From assembly GCA_029721515.1 (NCBI GenBank), contig CM056563.1, positions 21,910,954-21,974,953 of the forward strand: 64,000 nt of DNA, in the 5' to 3' direction. Of the stretch, positions 49,361 to 59,693 are shown piece after piece; position 1 is the first letter of the stretch, and every line of letters begins with the position of its first letter. The stretch comes from Synanceia verrucosa (lineage: Eukaryota > Chordata > Actinopteri > Perciformes > Synanceiidae). The notes under the pieces were generated by a model. That model was not told the origin of the DNA. It saw only the letters and a list, made by a program, of their open reading frames with translations, and did not search any database. A program made the position numbers and the translations under genes.

Positions 49361-50889
49361 TAGCTCATCTTTCTGTAGGACAGAAAAGACACTTCTTTGT
49401 CATTTCATGAAAAAATAAAAAAAATGTCCTTACTAACGTTTTCATGGTAGTACTATACCACTACTTCTCCATAACTTCACCTCTAGAAAGCATGCTCTAT
49501 AATTCCTGTGATATTTTTCTACACTGAACTAAGGGATTTATTTCCTTCCATCTTCCCATGAGATCAGGATCTCGGATCGCCCTAGATATCAACATCTGGC
49601 TCTGATTCTGGAAAATTCTGGTTTATCACAACCCAGATCTTATTTTCATAGGCTTTACCAGCAATGACTGTGGCTACAATATTAGCATAAGTGATGGAAA
49701 CACGACTGCTACAATATACAGCCACAAAGTCGTAATAAACTGGAATTATCCTTTAAAAGCTTTTGCAGCATTACTAATGCTTGCTTCCCATGTATTGTAT
49801 GCTGCAAATAGATTTAGAGCGATTGTACCACAGTGTATTGATTCCACTGTATTGTGCTGCCGGTGAACACGGAGACAAAACTCTTCTAAATCACTGTTGT
49901 AAATGAGAAACACACAAGCAAAACATATTTTGTATTACGGTGTTGACAGAAATAGATGGATGAGGCTCTACCACTCATTGTTTCTCTTGGGCACCGTAAA
50001 TGCACACATAAAGATGACGGACATGTCCATCCTACAGTGTTTCGGCCACTGGCCACATGGAAACACGGATAAAGGCCCTGAAATCAATAGGCCACCCAGT
50101 GCTTTATGATCTTTGTGCAGCAGGAGTGCTTATGCAGCATCTGGCCTCCGACCCTCAAGTGAATTTCCAACACTTGCTTTCTGTTACTGTCCTTTATGTA
50201 GTCCACAAACCCTTAAGGCCTAAGAACAGTGGACATCAGAGGTCACTAAATATCATTCACATTTTTCTTTTTTTTTTCCCCCAACTCTGCAAATTTTCGT
50301 GGAATCCAATCACGGTTTGTACGGAAGTGTGGATCCGCCTCCCTGAGGGAGGGATGCTCAAGAACCCATAACAACCTGAACATCCTGCAATGAATTGTAG
50401 CCTCTAACAATGTTCAGTGCTTCCTGGCTGTAGCAACAAAGGTGAGAGTTCATTTGTTTTCATGAGGTGTGTCCAGAGGAGGAGGAAGACAAATTGCAGA
50501 GCTGTGTGTGTGTGTGCGTCACTATTTGGCTGAATGCCTCGTCCTGCTGAAGCCTCCCCAGAGTGTCCTGCTGCTGGCGTCAGGTTCCAGGAGGGGAGGG
50601 CAGAGGGGGTATCAGCTCCTGCCCACACAATCACAATATAACATGCAGCATGCCTCTCAAGTCACTTGGTAATCCAACACTCAGCGTTGCACAGATCATT
50701 AAGGTCATGCTCTGATCTTCGAGACGCAACAAACAATTGGTCTTGGCAGTTTGATACGGTGATGTTTCACTGTGACAGATTCAGCTGTGCTACATTTGAC
50801 AGGACGGACAAACTTTGAGTCCACACAGGACGGTAAATCTTCGGTCCCCTTGTATAAATCTTTCACGCCTTCTTCCCTTTTAAGAGTGT

Positions 50890-51110
50890 GTCTTTTTATT
50901 TAGGTTGACCCCTCGTTTGCGGCCGGCGTCGACTCGGCTGATTGGCTTCTCATTTCTTCCTGAGAAATATGCGCTTAATTGGCTTTTCCTGGCACTGCAG
51001 CGGCGCTCTGATTTACTGCATGCGGTTAGATGTTTTATGGGACTGTCCTTATACAGCACATTAATGCATGAATGGATATGTCATGTGTAACCAAATAGGA
51101 GTGTCTGCAG
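50890..51110. promoter_or_regulatory. Candidate conserved non-coding element
   Basis: A non-repetitive GC-richer block containing GCGGCCGGCGTCGACTCGG, CGCTTAATTGGC, GATTTACTGCATGCGGTTAG and CACATTAATGCATGAATGG, a mixture of homeodomain-type cores and CpGs resembling vertebrate developmental enhancers. No coding frame is convincing. Role inferred from composition only. Confidence 0.3.
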
Positions 51111-52570
51111 GATAAGTGCATGATGCAATATTCTTCATGCTTTGTGTTCTCTTGAAACAGCAGCGAGTGTTTTTTTTTTTTTTTCCTCCCCTTGTCAGAT
51201 GAAGGCCTAGACTTTTATGGAAATGAGGAAGCCAGCCACAGGGTGTACATGTTGAATGAGGCACTAGATAGAGTCAATCTGCTATTGGCTGTTCATCATC
51301 TTTTTTTCTTCTCTCTGCCCTGTTTTAACTTCCAATTTGAACTTTCTTCAGCTCTGCCTTTCATCTCTCCGGGAGTTGCTGCAATTTACACTTTGTCTTT
51401 CAATTCATTCCTGTCTGATATAGTGCTTGGTTATCTGTTCACCTCATGCCTTACCAGTCAGACTTCTAGAAGTTTGTGGGATGAATCACACAGGGCACTC
51501 CCTTTAGTGAATGTGAGGCAAACCCACCAAAACACCCCCCTCTTTACTTAATGTCTGCGCACACATTGCATTTCATCTCAGACAAGAAGCCAGGGAGAAT
51601 TTTCCCTCTGCTGACATCATAAATCTGAACTAGATTAAAAGTACTACTACACTGTTGGGGAAGCTCTGCGTTCTCATCCGTCACCTGTGGAGGTGTTAAC
51701 ATTCAGACAAAAAAATAAAAAAACACACCAGCATATGCCTGTTCAGCTACTGCCATCTGCAGTACAGTGCGGTCACAGCCAGCTCTCTGCTGCTCTGTTT
51801 CACTATTCAATTACAGCTCCAGGAAATGTGCGTTGCCTCAGTGATCAGCCTTTATTGTATGCAGAACCAACAAGCATGAAATATAGAGCAGAGTAATTAC
51901 AGTCTAAACTAAGCAGACCTCAGGCATAGTCTGCAGAGAAATACCTTAGAGTGACAACAAACATTTAACAGCCATGACTTTGTCTAGAGGAGAGCGCTGA
52001 AATACAAACAGCCCTTATTATGTCTATTTACAGTGTCAGGCTGGAGCAATTTGTTAGTGTGAACAGAATGAGAATAGACGTGACCTGTAATGGTATAAGA
52101 AGACTAACTCATTGGGCGTCGACTTCGCTGCCTCACACCTACTAAAATTCGCTGAGCAGTGGGGACAGAAGATGTTTACTCGGGGAAAAATTAAAAAACT
52201 AGCACAGAAAACGACACCAGTGCACCAGAAAAAGAGTCACAAGAAATGTCTCTTTTCATGAATCAGGATCTAAAAGAGAAGACAATATAAATTTTCAATT
52301 TATATTCTGTCTATCACAGAAATAGGACCACAGTGGCAATGCTGGGAGGACACATGATCAGAATATCTGGCAAAGAGAAAAACGTTTTATTTGTCTGTAC
52401 ATGTGTGTCTACATGGAGTGCTTTCTCGCTAACCAAGGAGCTTATAGCTTAAAATGCCAACTATTTAGTGACCTTAATGCCTCAAAATGCTTGTTAATGC
52501 AATAGCAGTGGCGTCATATTCTTAAGTCTCCCAATTTATTTTTTTTTTTTTCAAAAAAATTGCTTTAACA

Positions 52571-52730
52571 CAGTGGTGTCATTAGGCCAATTCTATGGAG
52601 GTTGAAGCCCCCTAAACTATTTTAAGCCTCCTAAACAATACAATTTATGTTATTATATTATTTTATTTTTCAGATAAAGGTCCTGACAAATTCACTATAA
52701 AGTGGCCAGAACATGAGTTTACATAAATGA
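52571..52730 (+). mobile_element. Element with CAGTGGTGTCATNAGGCC end, copy 2
   Basis: It starts CAGTGGTGTCATTAGGCCAA and continues GTTGAAGCCCCCTAAACT, CTATAAAGTGGCCAGAACAT and GAGTTTACATAAATGATCAT, in the same order as the inverted copy near 49.2 kb. The right boundary is unclear. Confidence 0.6.
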
Positions 52731-52813
52731 TCATGGAGGCAAAAACGCTAAAGTGCCCTCTTGGGCGACAAAAATATGCACTGAATTGCCCCCGTGTGGC
52801 AAAACATGCTTAA

Positions 52814-52889
52814 CTATATATACATATATATACATATATATATATATATATACATACATACATACGTATATGTATATATACGTATGTAA

Positions 52890-52954
<65 letters not shown>
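52814..52954. repeat. Large (TA)n / (TATG/CATA) microsatellite
   Basis: About 140 bp of TA with interspersed TACATA and CGTATA, ending in a short CA run. Artificial open frames on both strands (Tyr-Ile repeats) are a by-product of the repeat. The region is prone to length polymorphism and assembly error. Confidence 0.9.
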
Positions 52955-54469
52955 TGTTTCAGGAGAATTAGCAGTCATCAAAATATTAAATGTGATAAAC
53001 TGTGTGCTGTTGTGTAGCCCTTAAAATCTGTGGATAACCCCCCGTACCGTACGTTAGTCTGTGTGGATTTATCTTTGTATGTGTGCACCTCAGCATGACC
53101 ACGATTCCATTTAATCTGCACTGCAGCTCGCTGTCTGGCACCTCTTTTTGGTGGGATTTAAACCCTCTAGCCTGGATGTGCTCCCTTATCCTCCAATCCC
53201 AGACTGCACACACAGCTCACTGACCTCTGACCTGCCATACATGCTGTACATGCGCTTTCTGACACCTCTCACATTTTACACTTGTTTAAATCCAAAAATA
53301 AAAATGCCACTTGAATCCACAAGGTGAACGGTCAGATGTGACTGGTGGATTGCAAAGATAAGATCTATGTTATTCATTGACTGCCGAGGCCTGTCAGTGC
53401 TGGAATAACCTACATATTTCTGGCATCTGCACGACTTGATAGGGAGAGAAGGCGCAGAGGGAATAAATAAAGAAAAAGGGGGAAAAGAAATAAAATGAAT
53501 GGCGATTGTGTCATTTCTGTCCCTCTTGCCTGAAACAAATATGAAGCTCAAATATTTCCCTGCCTGGAACAGAAAACCTTTGACCACAAATTTCTCCACA
53601 AACAGGATAATTTATGCACTAACACACTGATTACACAGTACTTGTGCAGATAGGCATCAGTCTGAACTTTGCTCCTTGCCAGGTTTTTCAGGCGTCCAGT
53701 TATAATCAAATTCCCCGACTCTTGCCAGCTCCTACAGATTGAATGAACAAGCACCTGCTGTGCCAGTCTGGGAAGGGGACGTAGCTGGCAGCTTGAAGAT
53801 TAAATAAAGCTGTCTAGTCTGTGCCAAGGTAATGGCTTCTCAAACCAGAGTTAAATGTAATACTGATTCTGTGTCAGTGTTGCTTTGTTGGATAACTCAG
53901 TCCAGGGTATTGAAAGAAGAGGCCGTTGCACATGTTGCGTAGAGATCTCCAGCTGAGATCGCCTCCATTCTGGGTCCACAGGGGCCAAAACTGATCCTTT
54001 GGTTTCAGCTGTGAACCAGCATAACTAGATGGATTGGAAGAATGAAGAAAACATATTTCTCCTGCAGGAATGTGAAATCTATTGTTCAGCACATGTTTTA
54101 GCATTGTGTACATGTTTTTAAAGATGCACAGTAGCTTTACGTCACAATATTTTCTGTTTTGGCCAAAGACTCAGTATATGAAATGGTCTGCCGTTGGTTT
54201 TAGACCACAGTTCGCCATCTGAATGATTTGGGTTTGGCTGTACCATCTGTTGCTCAGTTTCATTGTTCTCTAACCATGCAGCATCATTTCTATTATAATA
54301 TGCATGCATGTGTTGCCATAAAGGTTGAATGTATACAAAACTCTGTACACGAAAAATTAATTTGCATATTTGTTTTTATTCATTCGAGAACCTGATCACC
54401 CCAAATTTAAAAAAAAGCAAATTGTTATGTTTACATTTAATTTGTAAGACAGTGTACATGTTCATTGAT
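52955..54469. other. Intergenic segment without recognised genes
   Basis: Short frames at 53276-53599 and 53548-53754 lack any protein likeness. No repeat was recognised. Confidence 0.4.
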
Positions 54470-55190
54470 TATAACAACCCTTTCAATGAACCAAAGTGCT
54501 TTAAAATAGTAAATAAAAGCAATTAACTCATTGAGTGCCAGCCTTTTTATAAAACAGAAAGTGTCTTGTTCCAGCATTTTGCCCATTTTGAGTCATAATT
54601 CAAGACCCACAGAATATTTTGTACTATGACTCTGAAAACACTGAATAGCTCAAATGAAAGAAGAGACTCTCTATTTCATCATGCAAATGTTTGTTTTATT
54701 CCTGTTATATCAGGAAAAAAAACTGTAAAATAGAGGACACTTTGACCAAAATCACCACTTTTTGTCCACAATCCATCCATTTTGCTCTTTAATCTCGATA
54801 GTCTCCACTTCCTGCTTTGATCTCTGTGGTGCATACCATCTATTTATGCTCCGACTACATCTCCCAGAAGCCCCAACATTACTCACAGACTGCTGAAAAG
54901 ACCACTGTAACGTAATATTACGTCGATGGCACTCAAGCGTCAGATTTTAAATGATGTCGAAATAAGTCAATGGCACTCAAAGAGTTAAAATAAAAGCAAT
55001 AAAAGAGAATAAAATAAAATAAAAGTGTCATCAAGCTACTGGGTATTAAAAGCCGTCCTAAATAAGTTTTCAGTCTGGATTTGAAGAGCCTCAGGTCAGA
55101 AATAAGACTCATTTCAGCACGGAGCTTATTCCAGAGCCTGGAGGCATCAACAGAAAAGGGTTCGGTCACGCCAGTGTTTGAACTTTGACC
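54470..55190 (-). pseudogene. LINE reverse-transcriptase C-terminus and 3' tail, split by a TTAA element
   Basis: The minus strand from about 55169 encodes FSVDASRLWNKLRAE and LRLFKSRLKTYL, the motif closing the reverse-transcriptase ORF of many fish non-LTR elements. A pyrimidine-rich tail (TTTTATTGCTTTTATTTTAA) follows, is interrupted by a TTAA miniature element (54523-54988), and resumes at 54522 with TTGCTTTTATTTACTATTTT then AAAGCACTTTGGTTC, a LINE-like 3' end. No endonuclease or polymerase core remains. I do not assign a clade. Confidence 0.65.
54523..54988 (-). mobile_element. TTAA miniature element, copy 11 (near full length, in LINE tail)
   Basis: It is bounded by TTAACTCATTGAGTGCCAGC and TGGCACTCAAAGAGTTAA. 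All internal blocks are present in reverse orientation; ACTACATCTCCCAGAAGCC is at 54854-54872. The right end carries two successive ATGGCACTCAA motifs about 50 bp apart, as in copy 4's subfamily. The element lies within a LINE 3' tail, and LINE sequence continues on both sides of the flanking TTAA. Confidence 0.9.
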
Positions 55191-58100
55191 TGAGCACTGA
55201 CCTCAGAACTCTACAGCAAAATGCTCAGCTAAATAAGATGGAGCTCAGTTAACAGTGAATATAAATGTATATGCAAAAAGAAAATATATATAGTCAGAAG
55301 GCAGGATGTTTATATTTAGACCTAAGCTTTGTAAGGATTATGCTTTTGGAATCCTGTTAGAAATACAGTAACCTGTTCTGCAGTATCCTCTCCTGATTGG
55401 TTGCACAGGTTTTGTCTTTGGAGATGCTCGGGAACAACCCACCACATCCCACACATCCCCTCTAAAAACAGCACTCGCCCTTATTACGACAATTTCACAT
55501 GGATTTAGACTCCTTGTGTGTGGTCTGATCCAGTAAGTCAGCGATTGGCCTGGGAACATCAGATGTTTGGTTTTTTTTTTGTCACAGCTTCCATAAAAAC
55601 ATCAAAGACCATATGCATATTTATGTATTTATAGCTGCAGCAGGTTCTATTAATGCTTTCATGTATGAATACTGTGACATGATAGAACTATTTTAATCTC
55701 TGTCACACTAAAATGTGTTTATTTACAGCTTAAACTGGGTTCAATGTACTTTTTAAAGAAAACAAATCCATCAGATGCCTTAGTCTTATCCTTTAATCAT
55801 TAGCATTTTAAAACATTTCCTGTCACTTGGCAACCGTGGAAAAGAATAAACAGATTTATAATGTTTAAGACATAACACACGATGGTTTTTATCATATGAT
55901 GGACAAAAAAAAATATTAAACGTTCTACAAATATGCAATTTTCAGGAACAAGCACAATATTTCAGAATAGTGGGATTAATACAATGAATCAGTGAAATGA
56001 GTAAGAAATATGGCGTGTATGGCAGGTCCAGGATGGATGATGAAACCTCAGAAATGCACTGAGTGATAATGTCAACATTTTCTCCCTTTTGCCACATTTT
56101 TTTTGACATGCACCATCATATATATTGTGGGTCACGTCTTGATTCACTCTGTCAAAACACAGCCATTTGCTTTTTTTTCCTTAAATCAATTTCAGTTGAG
56201 ATAATGCAATTTCTTATTTCATGACCACACTCTGGTGGTTGCCATGACAAAGAATCAATCCTAAACTGTAACAAATGGCTTCAATTCATAGAGGGAAATG
56301 GTTCCCATTTGTCCCCAGCTGGTCAATACACATTTGAGGTCCAGTCGAGAGCCCTTTAATGAATGTGTACTGGCTTGTTTACCCTGGGAGACAGAGACAT
56401 AATTTCTGACTGCATGTCTCTGGCTACATTTCGCTGGAGCTGCATGCCATGATTGCTGCAGAGCTGGTTTTCTACGAAATGTTCTGGGCCTTTCTCTTTG
56501 GCACTGTGTCACATTCAGCACCAGGGTAAAGGATGGAGATAATCACTGCAGCTTTGTATGCTTTAGTCGCCTCCCCATTTTTAAAGTGCAGTGCTTAAGG
56601 ACGTCTCACGGCGAGGACGTGCACACAACCCGTAATATACTGAAAATAGATGGAGCGTCGTAGAGCCTGACCTATACTGTACGCTCCTGTTGTTGTGATA
56701 AAAGGACATAAAGCTCTCTTTGCATATAAACCAGTTAAGTGTTGTAAGGGAGTTCAAGGGCAGGGGCAAATTCATAATCAATAACTGCTAAGGATCCTAA
56801 TTTAGCACATTATTCATGTTGACTACTTTGCTCCGTGGTTATTGATCGATGGACAATGTCACTGTGATGACAAAGACAAATAGGTGAAGTAAGAGTACTT
56901 ATTAAACTACAGATGAACGGAGTCCATATGGAAGATCACCCTTTATCTCTGAGAAACCACACCTCGTATTACATGTTCATATTTCCTGTTGTTTATAGAG
57001 ATGTCTCACTTAATATTATCGAGCCATGATGTGGAGGGCTGGTCATCTCGGCCTCTGCAGTACGGTTGTCAATAAGCATCCATTTACAACAGCATCCAAC
57101 AAATGGGGAAGGAATTCAATTTGCCAGCATTCCTTCAAAACTATTTTGTTCTAAGGTCTCGCTGACATCAACCATCAAGCAAAACCAATGTGGTGGAACC
57201 CACAGACAGGCCGCAGGCTGACAGTGAATGCTCCCCCCATTACTGCAGGAACAGATCAATCCACAGACACAATGCAGGCAAGGCAGAAAATTTACTATAA
57301 ATATGTATAGGAAACTATACTGACTAGTGGACATTTGTACCTCTCCTGAGGAAAGTGCATGGTAGGAATTAAGCGGAAATAGGACATAATTTTGTTCACA
57401 GTTGGGCTGTTTGATTCTGTAACATTGAAAATAATATAGAGGTAGGTGAGAAAATTCTTCTCTGTTTGTTCAAGATGCATTCATTCTATCAGAGACATAG
57501 TATACAGCTTAATAATGCTTGGGAAAAGAAAATAGCTTCAATTTAATGTCAAAAATGAAAACTAGGAGTACTAACGCAGTGTGTCGCACCGCCACCCGAT
57601 GAACCACTGCTTCTTGTAGTCGCTGACCTTTGTGATCGCTTGCCCCTGGACTCCCTTTTGTGTGTTCTGTGTCACTTATTTTTGGAGAGCTCCATAGCGC
57701 CACCATGGCACACTTTCAGTTTAAGCTTGCTAGCATTAAATCACTAAGGCGGATATGCAATTGGAAATACCTTAAAATCGGCCAAAATCAACCAAAACCC
57801 TGAAAAAGCTGATTTTCGTGGCAAAACGTCAACTTTTCAAGCAGTGCCATGGCTACACCCTTTAACTTACCAGCCTAATTTTTAAATATTACATTCCCCA
57901 ACATATCACTTACACACTGGAGGTGAAATAATATCAAATTTATATGTACTTTGCTTTCGAGGATGTGATTTGTACACCATGGTAAAAAGCAATACTTTTG
58001 AAATGAAAATTAAGAAGGTACAGTAAGTCACTCAATAACTGAGACAGCAGCTTTAAAACAAAAAAAACCCTAAATAATCCTGTTTAATCTCTTATGATGA

Positions 58101-58975
58101 TGCATTTCAGCACACAAGCATTTATCTGAGCTGACTGCAGAGCCACTCCTCTGCAACTTGCATGAGACCAGATTAAGGAAACCTATGAAAACAATACGTG
58201 CAAATGTTAAAGAATCACAGCACAATTAATGCAATCATAAAATAAACTAATGCATATTTGTTTGTCTTCAACTATTAATTTTCTGCAACATATTATGTAA
58301 TTGCATACATATTCCTCAAACACAATTTTTGTTGTTGTGTAGTGCAGTGGAAATATTCACTAATTCATCCGTTTGGCCCCATACTTGCCTCTAAACCGTC
58401 AGAGCAGTAGTAGCATTGGATTTGTGCTGCTACTAATTCCCCAGTCTGGTGTGTGATTACCATCTCCACTCACACACTGGAGATCAAGATGTAATATATT
58501 GACCTGTCTATGGGTGGCACTACATCAACATCAACAGCAGAGTCCTGCCTGCACATGCAGGTGACAACACACACACACTCATCTGTTGTCATTGAAGCCA
58601 TCTGTTTGCAAGAACTGTATTGGTGAAGCGTCTTTCAAGTATGTTGATGTTTAATCTGCCATAGATTTCCCATCCTGGTCTTGGTGCATGAAGGACAGTT
58701 ATTTGCAAATGTTTTCACGTACAGTAACAACGCTATCCCTGCTCTTAGTGTGTCTTTGATGGCATGTAGTCTGCAAACCATCAGTGTGAATATACTGTGA
58801 TCAGAGTAAGTGTCAGAATAAAAGGTCTGAAAGACTTCTTTTCTTTATGTTACACTGGGAATAACTTACATTTCACTTTTTAAAGCCCAACCACAGTGTT
58901 TCAGAAAACAAACCAGAGCAAAATCAAAAGTGGTTTTGTTGGCTAAACCTGAGTGAGAGCTCAAGGTAACAATTT
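55191..58975. other. Intergenic segment without recognised genes
   Basis: Only short, unsupported frames and AT-rich text. No mobile element was recognised. Confidence 0.4.
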
Positions 58976-59076
58976 TTAAGGTGCCAAATATTTAACTCCT
59001 AACCCTACCCTCTAACTCTAACCGCTAACCCTAAGGTTAACCTTTGTGACGGCCCATGGGCGGGTCAGGGATTTAA

Positions 59077-59132
59077 GGAATAAAAGCTAAGCATTAATGC
59101 AGGAGGAATAAAAGCTAAGCATTAACACAGGA
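59077..59132. repeat. 28-bp tandem duplication
   Basis: GGAATAAAAGCTAAGCATTA begins at 59077 and again at 59105. The units differ in the last few bases (ATGCAGGA versus ACACAGGA). It lies inside the TTAAGGTGCCAA element. Confidence 0.85.
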
Positions 59133-59149
59133 TTTATTATTTTGGGAGA

Positions 59150-59166
59150 GCCACTTGAGTGCCATG

Positions 59167-59234
<68 letters not shown>

Positions 59235-59624
59235 CGAATATATATATGTGTGTTTTTCCTTTTTTTGGCAGCAAGTCGCCGATTGCGGTCTCCCGCAGCC
59301 TGTAAGTAAAGTTGGGGCTTCTGGGAGATGTAGTCAGAGCATAAAGAGACGGTATACACCACAGAGATCAAAACAGGAAGTGGTCTCCACTTAGAGATTA
59401 GAGAGCAAAACAAACAGAATCTGAACAACACCTCTGATAAAACAAGAATGGAACAAGGTAAAAACAAACATTTTTTTCATGATGAAATAGAGAGTCTCTT
59501 CTTTCATTTGAGCTATTCAGTGTTTTCAGAGTCATAGTACAAAATATTCTGTGGGTCTGGAAATATGACTCAAAATTCTGGCACAAGGCAATCTCTGTTT
59601 TAAAAACTCAACTCAACGAGTTAA
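59150..59624 (+). mobile_element. TTAA miniature element, copy 12 (nested, with microsatellite expansion)
   Basis: The left tip is degraded (CACTTGAGTGCCATGAACG). A (TG)n(TA)n tract at 59171-59253 replaces the usual segment before GCAGCAAGTCGCCGATTGCG. The rest follows the plus-orientation consensus, with CTTCTGGGAGATGTAGT at 59318-59334. It ends CTCAACGAGTTAA at 59624. Confidence 0.87.
59171..59253. repeat. (TG)n(TA)n compound microsatellite
   Basis: About 30 bp of TG followed by about 30 bp of TA, then CATACGAATATATATATGTG. It lies within TTAA element copy 12. Confidence 0.9.
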
Positions 59625-59693
59625 ACCGTTAAACTTCCACGGCCTGCCTGCAGGTCTTCGCAAGGGTTAGGGGTTAAATAGTTGGCACCTTAA

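Larger units (their letters stand above)
58976..59693. mobile_element. Second TTAA-type TIR element, enclosing a copy of the first family
   Basis: The left end (58976-59007) and the reverse complement of the right end (59662-59693) agree at about 29 of 32 bases: TTAAGGTGCCAAATATTTAA and onward through CTCCTAACCCT. Both ends begin with TTAA. Inside are CTAACCCTAA-like text, a 28-bp tandem duplication (59077-59104 and 59105-59132), then a nested copy of the CTCTTTGAGTGCCA family. TTAA at both tips suggests piggyBac-like integration, but no transposase is seen. Confidence 0.75.

Noticed and set aside
52731..52971. Tyr/Ile-rich open frames on both strands
   Set aside because: They are by-products of the TA microsatellite.
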